Positions 8,810-18,269 of a stretch of 64,000 nucleotides of DNA are shown piece by piece. This stretch comes from Pseudomonas sp. StFLB209 (GTDB taxonomy: Bacteria > Pseudomonadota > Gammaproteobacteria > Pseudomonadales > Pseudomonadaceae), in the NCBI RefSeq assembly GCF_000829415.1, contig NZ_AP014637.1, positions 1,376,001 through 1,440,000 of the forward strand, read 5' to 3'. A program made the position numbers and the translations under genes. The notes beneath the pieces were generated by a model that was not told where the DNA came from, did not search any database, and saw nothing but the letters and a program-made list of their open reading frames with translations. Positions within the stretch are counted from its first letter, which is position 1. The number at the start of each line of letters is the position of its first letter.

Positions 8810-11800
8810 TTACAGCTGCACGGTATCAATCCGTTCGCCCTGGCCTGGCTCTGCAGCATGAAACTGCGGGCCGTTGCGCCATTCATCCAGCAGGCGCTCA
8901 CGCTTGAGTTGAGCATGGCCCAGATACCGCTCTTTCACCGCGCCATAACCGCGCACCGCATCGGGCAGCGCCGCCAGTTGGCTGGCCAGCGCCAGGTTGT
9001 CGCTGCGCAGGCCGCCGAGCAGTTCATCGAGTATGGCTTCATAACTGCGCAGCCAGGCCAGCTCGGTCTTGCGCTCATGAGTGTGGGCGAAGGGGTCGAG
9101 CCAGGTGTTACGCACCCGCCGCAACCGTGCCAGCCAGCCGAAGGCCTTGAGCATCCAGGGGCCATAACTGGTTTTCTTGCCTTGCACACCCGCCGCGCTT
9201 TTATTCAGCAAAGGCGCAGCCAGGTGAAAGTGCAACCTGTAGTCGCCTTCAAAGGTGGATTCAATCTGCTTGAGAAAGTCGCCTTGGGTGAACAGCCGGG
9301 CCACCTCGTACTCATCCTTGATCGCCAGCACCTTGAAGTAATAACGCGCCACCGCCTCGCTCAACGCGCCGGGCTGGCCGGCCAGCCGGGTCTCGGCGGC
9401 AGCAAAAGCATCCACCCGATCTTTGTAACGAGCGGCCAGGGCAGCGTCTTGGTAATCAGTAAGAAACGCCACACGACGCGCCACTTGCTCGTCCAGCGTC
9501 CTGGCCAACTTGGGCGCGCGCTGATCGGCGATCAGTGCTTGTACCCGTGGCAGGTCCACCGCTGCACGGCGGCCCCAGGTAAATGCCGCCAGGTTGAACG
9601 GCACGGCGGTGCCGTTCAGTTCAATGGCCTGCTGCAGGGCTTCGATGCCCACCGGCAGCCAGCCTTGCTGGCAGGCAAAGCCGAGCATGAAGGTGTTGGT
9701 GGCAATGGAATCGCCCATCAGCGCGGTCGCCAGCTGGCTGGCCTGGACGAACAGTGCCTGCTCATCGCCCACCGCTTCGCGGATCTGCGCGGTCATTTCC
9801 GGGGTACGGAACTGCGCGTCGGGGTAGCGCTGCAAATCGCCGGTTTCTGCCTGGGCGGCGAAGTTACGCACAAAGGCGCCGGTCAGGCTTTCTTCACAAT
9901 TGACCAGCGCATGGGTCACGCCCTGGCGGACTTTCGACAGGGTTTCGTGGTTGGCACTGACCACCAGATCACAGCCCAGCAACAGGCTGGCCTCGCCTTC
10001 GGCGATGCGCGGTGCATGCAGGTCGTGCTGGCGGGCGGCGATGCGCAGGTGCGACCACACTGCGCCGCCCTTCTGCGCCATGCCGGCCATGTCCAGGCTC
10101 AGGGTGCCCTTGCCCTCGATGAACGCAGCCATGCCCAGCAGCGCGCCGATGGTCACCACCCCGGTGCCACCGACCCCGGTGATCAGGATGCTGTAGGGCT
10201 GCTGTAGAGGAGCTGTTACCGGCACCGGCAGCGGCAGCGGCCATTGCTCGGCCTCGCCCTGGCCCAGCGCTTTGGGCTTGCGCAAGGCGCCGCCCTCGAC
10301 GGTGACGAAGCTTGGGCAGAAGCCGCTCAGGCAGGTGAAGTCCTTGTTGCACGACGACTGGTCGATCTCCCGTTTGTTGCCGAACTCGGTCTCGACACTG
10401 GTCACCGACATGCAGTTCGACTGGCTGCTGCAATCGCCGCAGCCTTCGCACACCGCCTGGTTGATCACCACCCGACGCGCCGGGTCGGGGAATTTGCCGC
10501 GTTTGCGCCGCCGGCGTTTTTCCGCGGCGCAGGTCTGGTCATAGATGATCGACGACACGCCGCTGAATTCGCGCAGTTCTTTTTGCAGTTCATCCATGCG
10601 GTCGCGGCGCCACACCGGCACACCCGGTGCCAGATCCTGGACATCGCGATAGCGCTCGGTGTCGTCGGTCACCACCACGATGCGCCCGACTCCTTCGGCA
10701 GCCAGTTGCCGGGAGATCTGCGCCACACTGAGGCTGCCGTCCACCGGCTGGCCGCCGGTCATCGCCACGGCGTCGTTGTAGAGAATCTTGTAGGTGATGT
10801 TGATCCTGGCCGCGACCGCCGCCCGAATCGCCAGCAGCCCGGAGTGGAAGTAGGTGCCATCGCCAAGGTTGGCGAACACGTGCGGCGTGTCGGTGAATGG
10901 CGCCTGGCCGATCCACGCGGCGCCCTCGCCGCCCATCTGGCTGAAGGTGCGGGTCTGTGGATAAATCCACGCCGCCATGTAGTGGCAACCAATGCCCGCC
11001 AGTGCCCGGCTGCCTTCCGGCACCTTGGTCGAACTGTTGTGCGGGCAGCCGGAGCAGTAATGCGGCGCCCGGTCCATCAGGGTTGCAAAGCGCTGGCCGG
11101 TCGACAGTTGCGCTTCAAGCACCGCCAGGCACACCTGCAACTCGCCGCTCTGGTGGTGGCGCAAAATACGCCGCGCCAGCGCCCGTGCGATCTGCGACGG
11201 GGTCAGGTCGCCAATCGCTGGCAGCAGCCAGTCGGTATGCGGCCGGGTCCACTCGCCTTTGTCGTCGAACTTGCCGACGATGCGCGGGCGCACGTCTTCA
11301 CGCCAGTTGTAGAGTTCTTCCTTGAGCTGGTATTCGATCATCTGGCGTTTTTCTTCGACCACGACGATCTCTTCCAGGCCATCGGCAAAGTGCCGTACGC
11401 CTTCGGCATCCATCGGCCAGACCATGCCGACCTTGTAGATGCGCAGGCCGATCTGCGCGGCGCGCGCCTCATCGATGCCGAGGATCTTCAGCGCCTGGCA
11501 AACGTCCAGGTACGATTTGCCCGAGGTGACGATGCCGATCCGCGCCTTGGGCGCATCCATGACAATCCGGTCCAGGCCGTTGGCCCGCGCATAAGCGGCG
11601 GCGGCGTACAGTTTGTGTTCGAGCAGGCGTTTTTCCTGGGCCAGCGGCGGGTCAGGCCAGCGGATATTCAGGCCACCCTCGGGCAGTTCGAAGTCGGGTA
11701 GCACCGGCTGCACACGGTCCAGGCTCAGGTCTACGACGGCGCCGCTTTCAACGGTGTCGGCCACCGCCTTCATCGCCACCCAGCAACCGCTGTAGCGCGA

Positions 11801-12373
11801 CATGGCAAACCCGTGCAGGCCAAAATCGAGGTACTCCTGCACGCCGGAAGGCGCCAGCACCGGCATCATCACCGCCTTGAAAATGTGCTCGGTCTGATGC
11901 GGCAGCGACGATGAGCGGGCGCCGTGGTCATCACCGGCAATCGCCAGCACGCCACCGAAGGCCGAAGAACCTGCTGCGTTGGCATGCCGCAACACATCGC
12001 CGCAGCGGTCAACACCCGGCCCCTTGCCGTACCAGATGCCGAATACACCGTCGTAGCGCGCGCCGTCGAACATGTTGACCTGTTGAGTACCCCACAATGA
12101 GGTGGCGGCGAGGTCTTCGTTGAGGCCAGGCTGGAATTTGATGTGCTGTGCCTGCAGATGCTCACGGGCTTTCCACAATGCCTGGTCGAAGCCGCCCAAC
12201 GGCGAGCCACGGTAACCGGAGATAAACCCTGCGGTGTTCAGCCCCGCGGCCAGGTCGCGCTGGCGCTGCATCAGTGGCAGCCGCACCAGCGCCTGGATGC
12301 CGGTCATCAGGGCTTTTCCCTGGGTCTGGGTGTATTTGTCGTCGAGCACGGTCAGCGATGCGGTCACGGCCAA
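8810..12373 (-). CDS. Fused indolepyruvate-type 2-oxoacid:ferredoxin oxidoreductase
   Basis: The family converts 2-oxo acids (indolepyruvate, phenylpyruvate, possibly branched-chain oxo acids) to acyl-CoA plus CO2, reducing ferredoxin. This 1187-residue protein joins the IorA and IorB parts in one chain. A cysteine motif CSGCPHN lies near residue 438. Thiamine diphosphate binding is at GDGTYFHSG (about 504) followed by NDAVAMTGGQ. Iron-sulfur cysteines run from CEGCGDC (about 641) to CNKDFTCLSGFCP, and the gamma-type domain begins near 731 with GVGGTGV. It is the first gene of the leftward liu run and is divergent from a LysR regulator. A role in feeding isovaleryl-CoA to LiuA is inference from position. 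Confidence 0.85.
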   Translation of the reverse strand: MAVTASLTVLDDKYTQTQGKALMTGIQALVRLPLMQRQRDLAAGLNTAGFISGYRGSPLGGFDQALWKAREHLQAQHIKFQPGLNEDLAATSLWGTQQVNMFDGARYDGVFGIWYGKGPGVDRCGDVLRHANAAGSSAFGGVLAIAGDDHGARSSSLPHQTEHIFKAVMMPVLAPSGVQEYLDFGLHGFAMSRYSGCWVAMKAVADTVESGAVVDLSLDRVQPVLPDFELPEGGLNIRWPDPPLAQEKRLLEHKLYAAAAYARANGLDRIVMDAPKARIGIVTSGKSYLDVCQALKILGIDEARAAQIGLRIYKVGMVWPMDAEGVRHFADGLEEIVVVEEKRQMIEYQLKEELYNWREDVRPRIVGKFDDKGEWTRPHTDWLLPAIGDLTPSQIARALARRILRHHQSGELQVCLAVLEAQLSTGQRFATLMDRAPHYCSGCPHNSSTKVPEGSRALAGIGCHYMAAWIYPQTRTFSQMGGEGAAWIGQAPFTDTPHVFANLGDGTYFHSGLLAIRAAVAARINITYKILYNDAVAMTGGQPVDGSLSVAQISRQLAAEGVGRIVVVTDDTERYRDVQDLAPGVPVWRRDRMDELQKELREFSGVSSIIYDQTCAAEKRRRRKRGKFPDPARRVVINQAVCEGCGDCSSQSNCMSVTSVETEFGNKREIDQSSCNKDFTCLSGFCPSFVTVEGGALRKPKALGQGEAEQWPLPLPVPVTAPLQQPYSILITGVGGTGVVTIGALLGMAAFIEGKGTLSLDMAGMAQKGGAVWSHLRIAARQHDLHAPRIAEGEASLLLGCDLVVSANHETLSKVRQGVTHALVNCEESLTGAFVRNFAAQAETGDLQRYPDAQFRTPEMTAQIREAVGDEQALFVQASQLATALMGDSIATNTFMLGFACQQGWLPVGIEALQQAIELNGTAVPFNLAAFTWGRRAAVDLPRVQALIADQRAPKLARTLDEQVARRVAFLTDYQDAALAARYKDRVDAFAAAETRLAGQPGALSEAVARYYFKVLAIKDEYEVARLFTQGDFLKQIESTFEGDYRLHFHLAAPLLNKSAAGVQGKKTSYGPWMLKAFGWLARLRRVRNTWLDPFAHTHERKTELAWLRSYEAILDELLGGLRSDNLALASQLAALPDAVRGYGAVKERYLGHAQLKRERLLDEWRNGPQFHAAEPGQGERIDTVQL

Positions 12374-12523
12374 TCCTCCGATTCTTGTTATCCGGGGGGC
12401 TGTAGGGTTCGGCCCGCCGGTTTGTTCTGGAGTGGTTTGGTGGAGCTTGTTTTTCTGGAGTCTAGAAGCGCCGATCCGCTATCGTAAATTTATAAAAAAT
12501 GCATCGAGGTATCTGAAAAACAC

Positions 12524-13435
12524 ATGTCAGTCCGAAACGATATCTCCATGCGCCAATTGCGCTATTTCGTCGCCGCCGCCGAACTCGGGCAGTTTTCCCA
12601 GGCCGCCCTGACCGTGCACGTTTCGCAGTCGGCCATCACCACGGCGGTCAGCCAGCTGGAAGACATGCTGGGTGTGCGACTGTTCGAACGCCTGGCCCAC
12701 GGGGTGAGCCTGACCGCCGAAGGGCACAAGTTTTATCAGCATGCCCGGCACATTCTCGACACCCTGCAAGATGCGGTCAGCCATCCGCTACTGCTCAGCC
12801 ATAACCTGCAAGGCACAGTGCGCGTGGGCGCGTCTTACACGGTACTGGGCTACTTCCTGCCGAACCTGCTGGCACGCTTCAAACGCAGTTATCCGCAAGT
12901 CGAAATCGATCTGATCGACATGGACACACCGGGCATCGAGCAGGGCATTGCCGACGGATCGCTGGAGCTGGGCCTGACCATTGTTTCCAACGTCGACAGC
13001 GCCCTGCCGTTCGAGCGCCATGTGCTGATGCGCTCACGGCGACAGATGTGGCTGCCGAGCGGCCACCCGCTGCTGCAAGTGGAGTCGGTGAGCCTGGCTG
13101 ACGTCGCCGGGCATGCCTACATCATGGCCACCGTGGATGAAGGCGAAAGCTCGGCGCTGCGCTACTGGCAGGCGGCCGGCCTGCAACCGAAAGTGGTGTT
13201 CCGCACCTCGTCGATCGAAGCCTTGCGCGGCCTGGTGGCCCATGGCTTCGGAGTCAGCATCCTGTCGGACATGGTCTATCGTCCTTGGTCGCTGGAGGGT
13301 AAAAAGATCGAGGTGCGCCCGGTGGCCGGCAATATTCCGCCCATGGAGCTGGGCCTGATCTGGGGCCGCGACCTGACCTTCAGCGAGCCGGCGCGGGCGT
13401 TTCAGCAGTTTCTGATTTCAGCTACTCAGCTTTAG
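12524..13435 (+). CDS. LysR-family transcriptional regulator
   Basis: A 303-residue LysR protein: winged HTH at about residues 9-68 (MRQLRYFVAAAELGQFSQAA, SQSAITTAVSQLE), then a two-lobed effector-binding domain. It is divergent from the oxidoreductase-liu genes across 150 bases and is followed by the thiolase, so it is the natural candidate regulator of either. The inducer is unknown. An alternative ATG at 12548 begins directly at MRQLRYF. No liuR is present, so this protein may take over control of the liu genes; that is inference only. Confidence 0.9.
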   Translation: MSVRNDISMRQLRYFVAAAELGQFSQAALTVHVSQSAITTAVSQLEDMLGVRLFERLAHGVSLTAEGHKFYQHARHILDTLQDAVSHPLLLSHNLQGTVRVGASYTVLGYFLPNLLARFKRSYPQVEIDLIDMDTPGIEQGIADGSLELGLTIVSNVDSALPFERHVLMRSRRQMWLPSGHPLLQVESVSLADVAGHAYIMATVDEGESSALRYWQAAGLQPKVVFRTSSIEALRGLVAHGFGVSILSDMVYRPWSLEGKKIEVRPVAGNIPPMELGLIWGRDLTFSEPARAFQQFLISATQL

Positions 13436-13555
13436 GGGCATTAATCAGCTTTGCAAAACAATTCAGAAGAAAAACAAATTTAACAAATCATTTTCCAGGC
13501 TCGACACTGGGGTACTCATACCTACAAAAAGCAGCCTCTGCACAGGAGAAGCATC

Positions 13556-14734
13556 ATGCAAGACGTGGTCATCGTTGCGGCGACCCGCACCGCCATCGGC
13601 AGCTTTCAGGGTGCCCTGGCCGGCATTCCCGCGCCGGAGCTGGGCGCGCTGGTCATCCGCCGGCTGCTGGAGCAGACCGGGCTGGACGCCGCGCAGGTCG
13701 ATGAAGTGATCCTCGGTCAGGTGCTGACCGCCGGCAGCGGCCAGAACCCCGCACGTCAGGCATCGATCCTGGCCGGCCTGCCGCACAGCGTACCGGCGCT
13801 GACCCTGAACAAGGTATGTGGCTCGGGGCTCAAGGCCATTCATCTGGGCGCCCAGGCGATCCGTTGCGGCGATGCCGAGGTAATCATCGCGGGCGGCATG
13901 GAGAACATGAGCCTGGCGCCCTACGTGCTGCCAGCGGCGCGCACCGGGCTGCGCATGGGCCATGCCCAGATGGTCGACAGCATGATCACCGACGGTCTGT
14001 GGGACGCTTTCAACGATTACCACATGGGCATCACTGCCGAAAATCTGGTGGCAAAGTACGGCATCAGCCGCGAAGCCCAGGACGCCTTTGCCGCCGCCTC
14101 GCAGCACAAGGCAATCGCAGCTATTGAGGCCGGACGCTTCAAGGATGAAATCACCCCGGTTTCGATCCCGCAGAAAAAGGGCGAACCCCGGCTGTTCGAC
14201 ACCGACGAACAACCCCGCGCCGAGACCAGTGCCGAGTCGCTGGCCAAGCTGCGCCCGGCGTTTCGCAAGGACGGCAGCGTCACCGCAGGTAACGCCTCCA
14301 GCCTCAACGACGGCGCCGCTGCGGTGCTGCTGATGAGCGCAGCCAAGGCGGCGGAACTCGGCCTGCCGGTGCTGGCCAGCATCAAAGCCTACGCCAACGC
14401 CGGGGTCGATCCGGCGATCATGGGCATCGGCCCGGTGGCGGCAACCCGTCGCTGCCTGGACAAGGCCGGCTGGCAACTGAACGAGCTGGACCTGATCGAA
14501 GCCAACGAAGCCTTCGCAGCGCAGGCGCTGTCGGTGGGTCAGGAACTGGGCTGGGACGCGAGCAAGGTCAACGTCAATGGCGGCGCCATCGCTTTGGGCC
14601 ACCCGATTGGCGCCTCAGGCTGCCGGGTGCTGGTGACCTTGCTGCACGAAATGATCCGCCGCGATGCGAAGAAGGGCCTGGCGACACTGTGTATTGGCGG
14701 CGGGCAAGGCGTGGCACTGGCGATTGCCCGGTAA
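13556..14734 (+). CDS. atoB: Acetyl-CoA C-acetyltransferase (thiolase)
   Basis: It catalyses reversible condensation of two acetyl-CoA to acetoacetyl-CoA. The 392-residue protein has all active-site groups of a degradative/biosynthetic thiolase: Cys88 in NKVCGSG, histidine in GHPIGASG, and a second cysteine in CIGGGQG. An AGGAG ribosome site lies before the ATG. It is near the liu cluster, whose last step yields acetoacetate and acetyl-CoA, so it can complete acetoacetate use after CoA transfer. The CoA transferase genes are not in this window. Substrate range (C4 only or longer) cannot be read from the sequence. Confidence 0.9.
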   Translation: MQDVVIVAATRTAIGSFQGALAGIPAPELGALVIRRLLEQTGLDAAQVDEVILGQVLTAGSGQNPARQASILAGLPHSVPALTLNKVCGSGLKAIHLGAQAIRCGDAEVIIAGGMENMSLAPYVLPAARTGLRMGHAQMVDSMITDGLWDAFNDYHMGITAENLVAKYGISREAQDAFAAASQHKAIAAIEAGRFKDEITPVSIPQKKGEPRLFDTDEQPRAETSAESLAKLRPAFRKDGSVTAGNASSLNDGAAAVLLMSAAKAAELGLPVLASIKAYANAGVDPAIMGIGPVAATRRCLDKAGWQLNELDLIEANEAFAAQALSVGQELGWDASKVNVNGGAIALGHPIGASGCRVLVTLLHEMIRRDAKKGLATLCIGGGQGVALAIAR

Positions 14735-14744
14735 GCACGGCAGG

Positions 14745-14796
14745 CCGGCGTTCTGCTTCAGCGCCGCAGCTTTCGCCGCTGAAGCGGCTCCTACAG
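14745..14796. repeat. REP-type palindrome
   Basis: GCTTCAGCGCCGCAGC and CCGCTGAAGCGGCTCCTACA form an imperfect palindrome of the Pseudomonas REP type directly after the thiolase gene. Confidence 0.65.
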
Positions 14797-14845
14797 TTTT
14801 GCGTCGCCCCGGAGCCCTTCACGGCAAAACAACTTGCATATTAGG

Positions 14846-14909
14846 TTATTCCTAAATTGAATTTCCCTGATGATGATTATTACCGATAACGTGTAATTCA
14901 TTCAGGGAA
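14846..14909 (+). promoter_or_regulatory. Candidate operator region for the ABC transporter operon
   Basis: Two inverted repeats lie upstream of the binding-protein gene. ATTC-N7-GAAT (14848-14862) resembles half-sites seen at CysB-type sulfur-starvation promoters in Pseudomonas. TTCCCTGA (14863-14870) is matched by TCAGGGAA (14902-14909). The symmetry is seen in the sequence; the CysB link is a guess from resemblance only. Confidence 0.3.
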
Positions 14910-14975
14910 TGGCGATTTTCTTCATAAGGCATGCGCATCGCCTCCTGGCCCCTTTCATTCGCCACCGGAGGCTCC

Positions 14976-16046
14976 ATGAGCATCACGTCCATCAATCGCC
15001 GTCGTCTTCTGGCCATGGCCGGCACCGCCACGGCGGCGGCGCTGGTCAGTCGGCTGGGGTTTGCTGACAGCAGCCATGCAGGTCATGCCGGGCACGGCAC
15101 TGCGCCAACAGGCAGCGGGCTGGATCTGGACAGCACGCGCTGGGTGCTGCCCGAGCCGCGCAAGGTCAAGATCGCCACCAACCTCAATGCTGTCTGCCTG
15201 GCCCCGGTGGCGGTCGCTGACAGCCAGGGCATCTTCAAACGGCATAACCTGGATGTTGAGTTCGTCAACTTCGGCAATTCCACCGAAGTGCTGCTCGAAT
15301 CGATGGCCACCGGTAAGGCCGACGCCGCCACCGGCATGGCGCTGCGCTGGCTCAAGGCACTGGAACAGGGCTTTGACGTCAAGCTGACTGCCGGCACCCA
15401 CGGTGGCTGCCTGCGCCTGTTGACCCTCAAGGATGGCCCACAGGATCTGGCCTCGCTCAAAGGCACGACCATCGGCGTGACCGACATGGCCGCCGCCGAC
15501 AAGAACTTCTTCTCGCTGATGCTCAAGCGCCATGGGGTGGACCCGATCCGTGACGTGACCTGGCGGGTCTACCCTATCGACCTGCTCAGTGTGGCGCTGG
15601 AGAAAGGCGAGATTCAGGCCGCCAGCGGTTCCGACCCGATCATGTACCGGGTCAAGCAGCAACCGGCGTTCCGTGAGCTGGCGACCAACATGATTGAGGA
15701 ATACGCCAACATGAGCTGCTGCGTGGTCGGGGTCAGCGGCAAGCTGGCGCGCAACGAGCAGCCGGTTGCCGCTGCGATCACTCACTCGATTTTGCAGGCC
15801 CATGCCTGGGCCTTCAAAAACCCCGATGCGGTGGCCGATGAATTCCTCAAGTTCGCGCTCAACACCAACAAACAAGAGGTGCGCGCCATCCTCACCGAGC
15901 ACACCCACGGTTACTACTCGGTGGGCAAGACCTTCGAGCAGGAAATCGCCGTGTACGCCCGCGACCTCAAGCAGGTCGAAGTTCTGAAGCCGCGTACCGA
16001 TCCTGCGCAATTCGCGGAGAGTATCCATGCCGACGTATTCGCTTGA
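14976..16046 (+). CDS. NitT/TauT-type ABC transporter substrate-binding protein, Tat-exported
   Basis: A 356-residue periplasmic binding protein of the NrtA/SsuA-like class. The start at 14976 follows CGGAGG; upstream in-frame codons lack such a site. The N-terminus has a twin-arginine signal (NRRRLLAMAG followed by a hydrophobic stretch ending near GFA). Just after the signal comes a histidine-rich tract, SSHAGHAGHG. The mature part has the typical start KVKIATNLN and the GxxxxLxxxGKADA pattern. It overlaps the permease gene by 20 bases, so the three genes form one operon. The ligand (sulfonate, nitrate, cyanate, pyrimidine or other) cannot be determined here. Confidence 0.85.
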   Translation: MSITSINRRRLLAMAGTATAAALVSRLGFADSSHAGHAGHGTAPTGSGLDLDSTRWVLPEPRKVKIATNLNAVCLAPVAVADSQGIFKRHNLDVEFVNFGNSTEVLLESMATGKADAATGMALRWLKALEQGFDVKLTAGTHGGCLRLLTLKDGPQDLASLKGTTIGVTDMAAADKNFFSLMLKRHGVDPIRDVTWRVYPIDLLSVALEKGEIQAASGSDPIMYRVKQQPAFRELATNMIEEYANMSCCVVGVSGKLARNEQPVAAAITHSILQAHAWAFKNPDAVADEFLKFALNTNKQEVRAILTEHTHGYYSVGKTFEQEIAVYARDLKQVEVLKPRTDPAQFAESIHADVFA

Positions 16047-17022
16047 GCAGACCCAAACCGCCCAGCCCACAAGCGTTGCGCTGTGGTGCAGCGGGCTGCT
16101 GGCCGCCGCTGCCTGGCTGGCCTTCGCGCTGTTCACCGGCTTGTACCCGGACGGCGGACGCCCCTGGCCCTTCACTCGCGAACTGGCCCTCGGTGCCGGC
16201 GCCGTCGCCCTGCTGCTGACCCTGTTCGCCGTGTTCCCCGGCGTGTTCGCCCGGCTGGTCAGGGTTTTAAAACCGGCAGGTCCCTGGCTGGTGGTATTGC
16301 CGTTGCTGCTGGGCGTGTGGGTGCTGGTGACCGCCAAGATCGTTCTGCTGCCGGTGCCGTTCTTCGCCCCGCCGCAAGCGCTGATCGAGGTGTTTGTCGA
16401 TGACTGGCCACGCCTGGGCGAAAGCTTGCTGCACTCGTTGTGGTTGCTGTTCAACGGCGTGGTATTGGGTGGCGTGACTGGCTTTATCGCCGGAGTATCG
16501 ATCGGCTGGTCGCAACGCATCGGCTATTGGGTGCACCCGGTACTGCGCATTCTCGGCCCGGTGCCGTCCACCGCACTGCTGCCAATCTGCTTTTTCTTCT
16601 TCCCCACCAGCTGGAGCGCCAGCGTATTTCTGATAGCCCTGGCAACCTGGTTCCCGGTCACGGTGCTGACTTGGTCGGGCGTGGCCGGGGTCGATAAGGC
16701 GTACTACGAAGTGGCCCGTACGCTGGGCGCCAATTCACGCTTTCTGATCCTGCGCGTGGCGATTCCCGCCGCACTGCCCAACGTATTCGTCGGCCTGTTC
16801 ATGGGCCTGGGTGCGTCGTTCTCGGTGCTGGTAGTGGCGGAGATGATGGGCGTCAAAGCAGGCCTTGGCTGGTACCTGCAATGGGCGCAGGGCTGGGCCG
16901 CTTACGCCAACATGTACGCCGCGCTGATCGTCATGGCGCTGCTGTGCTCGGGGTTGATCACCCTGTTGTTCAAGGTGCGTGACCGGGTGTTGTCGTGGCA
17001 GAAAGGAGCGGTGCAATGGTAG
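16027..17022 (+). CDS. ABC transporter permease, NitT/TauT type
   Basis: A 331-residue inner-membrane protein with about seven hydrophobic segments. The EAA loop that contacts the ATPase is visible as VARTLGANSRFLILRVAIPAALP. An N-terminal extension of about 100 residues with two or three membrane spans precedes the standard permease domain, longer than SsuC or TauC. The gene starts inside the binding-protein gene and ends inside the ATPase gene, which suggests translational coupling. Confidence 0.87.
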   Translation: MPTYSLEQTQTAQPTSVALWCSGLLAAAAWLAFALFTGLYPDGGRPWPFTRELALGAGAVALLLTLFAVFPGVFARLVRVLKPAGPWLVVLPLLLGVWVLVTAKIVLLPVPFFAPPQALIEVFVDDWPRLGESLLHSLWLLFNGVVLGGVTGFIAGVSIGWSQRIGYWVHPVLRILGPVPSTALLPICFFFFPTSWSASVFLIALATWFPVTVLTWSGVAGVDKAYYEVARTLGANSRFLILRVAIPAALPNVFVGLFMGLGASFSVLVVAEMMGVKAGLGWYLQWAQGWAAYANMYAALIVMALLCSGLITLLFKVRDRVLSWQKGAVQW

Positions 17023-17807
17023 CAAGTGCAGCTGCAATTCAGACCCAGGACATCGGCATGGCCCTGGATATTCGCGGCCTGAGCCATGCCTTCGATCTGG
17101 GCGACAGCCGCCTGCCGGTGCTGGACAAGGTCGACCTGCAACTGGCACCTGGCGAAAGCGTGGGGCTGCTGGGGCCGTCAGGCTGTGGCAAGTCGACCCT
17201 GCTGCGCCTGGTCGCTGGCCTGGAAAAGCTGCAAGCCGGCCATTTACAGGCTGACGGCGCGCAGATTCCTGGCCCGCACCACTCGCGGGTGCTGGTGTTT
17301 CAGGACCCGACCCTCTACCCATGGCGCAGCGTGTGGGACAACGTCGCGCTCGGCCTGCAAGCCCGAGGCCAGCTCAAGACCCACAAGCACCGGGTTGATG
17401 AGACTCTTGGCAAGGTCGGACTGCTGGAATTTCGCGACGCCTACCCACGCCAGCTCTCCGGCGGCATGGCCCAGCGCGCCGCCCTGGCCCGCGCCCTGAT
17501 CAACGAACCGCGCCTGCTGCTGCTCGACGAGCCGCTGGGCAAGCTCGACTCGCTGACCCGCATCGCCATGCAGGGCGAACTGATTCGCCTGTGGCAGCAG
17601 CAACGCTACAGCTCGCTGCTGGTCACCCATGACGTCGAAGAGGCATTGCTGCTGTGTGACCGCGTGCTGGTGTTCTCCGCACGCCCGGCCAGGGTGCTGG
17701 CCGAACTCAAGGTCGACCGGCCTTACCCACGCCGGCGGGATGATCCAAGGCTGCTGGAGCTGCGTCATCATGCGCTGGAGTTGCTTGGGCAGGGGAGTGA
17801 CTGGTGA
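17016..17807 (+). CDS. ABC transporter ATP-binding protein, NitT/TauT type
   Basis: A 263-residue ATPase that powers the importer encoded just upstream. It has Walker A GPSGCGKST, Q-loop FQDPTLYPW, signature LSGGMAQR, Walker B LLLLDEPLGKLD and H-loop LLVTHDVEEAL. The ATG at 17016 follows AAAGGAG and overlaps the permease stop by 7 bases. Its stop codon abuts the stop codon of the convergent RES toxin gene within TGATCA, leaving no spacer between the two transcription units. Confidence 0.9.
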   Translation: MVASAAAIQTQDIGMALDIRGLSHAFDLGDSRLPVLDKVDLQLAPGESVGLLGPSGCGKSTLLRLVAGLEKLQAGHLQADGAQIPGPHHSRVLVFQDPTLYPWRSVWDNVALGLQARGQLKTHKHRVDETLGKVGLLEFRDAYPRQLSGGMAQRAALARALINEPRLLLLDEPLGKLDSLTRIAMQGELIRLWQQQRYSSLLVTHDVEEALLLCDRVLVFSARPARVLAELKVDRPYPRRRDDPRLLELRHHALELLGQGSDW

Positions 17808-18269
17808 TCAGGGCTTGAACATCCGGGGGTCGTAAGTGAAGTCATACACCGCGACCACCTGAACCTCACTGATAGCCGGATGGTTCGGGTTAATGATCAG
17901 GTTGTGCTCCAAAGGCAAAACTGCCGAGGGCACAACCAGGCCAAGATGAGATTTGGAAGCCAGCCAGCGGGTTCCAAAATCCATGCTGGGTCGGTCGCTC
18001 GGCAAAGCATCCCAGCCCGTGGGCAAAACCGTCACATCAGGTTGCCAATACAAGGATTCATCATCCGGTAGATCAAAGCAGGTGATCTTCAATGGCACCG
18101 ACGGTGGGCCTTCGGCATGTACAAAGGTTTCCAGACAACAGATGGCCGGTGTCAGTCCCAGATAAACACATGGCACGTCCGGGTCATTCCAGCGCCCACC
18201 ATCGATGGCTGCGCCCTTGCCTGACAGGTCAGTCGCACGCTTGGCTTTTGCTACTCGCCATGCTCTCAT
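17808..18269 (-). CDS. RES-domain toxin of a type II toxin-antitoxin pair
   Basis: A 153-residue RES-domain protein. The family degrades or modifies NAD+ when not bound by its Xre partner. The family residues are visible: WRV near the start, GGRWND, the tyrosine in VYLGLTP and the glutamate in CLETFVH. The start ATG at 18269 shares a base with the antitoxin TGA stop (TGATG), so the toxin depends on antitoxin translation. It is complete, with no frameshift, so an active toxin is expected. Confidence 0.85.
   Translation of the reverse strand: MRAWRVAKAKRATDLSGKGAAIDGGRWNDPDVPCVYLGLTPAICCLETFVHAEGPPSVPLKITCFDLPDDESLYWQPDVTVLPTGWDALPSDRPSMDFGTRWLASKSHLGLVVPSAVLPLEHNLIINPNHPAISEVQVVAVYDFTYDPRMFKP

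Noticed and set aside
14955..16520. Minus-strand open frame of 521 codons opposite the ABC genes
   Set aside because: Shadow frame; the + strand operon is clear.
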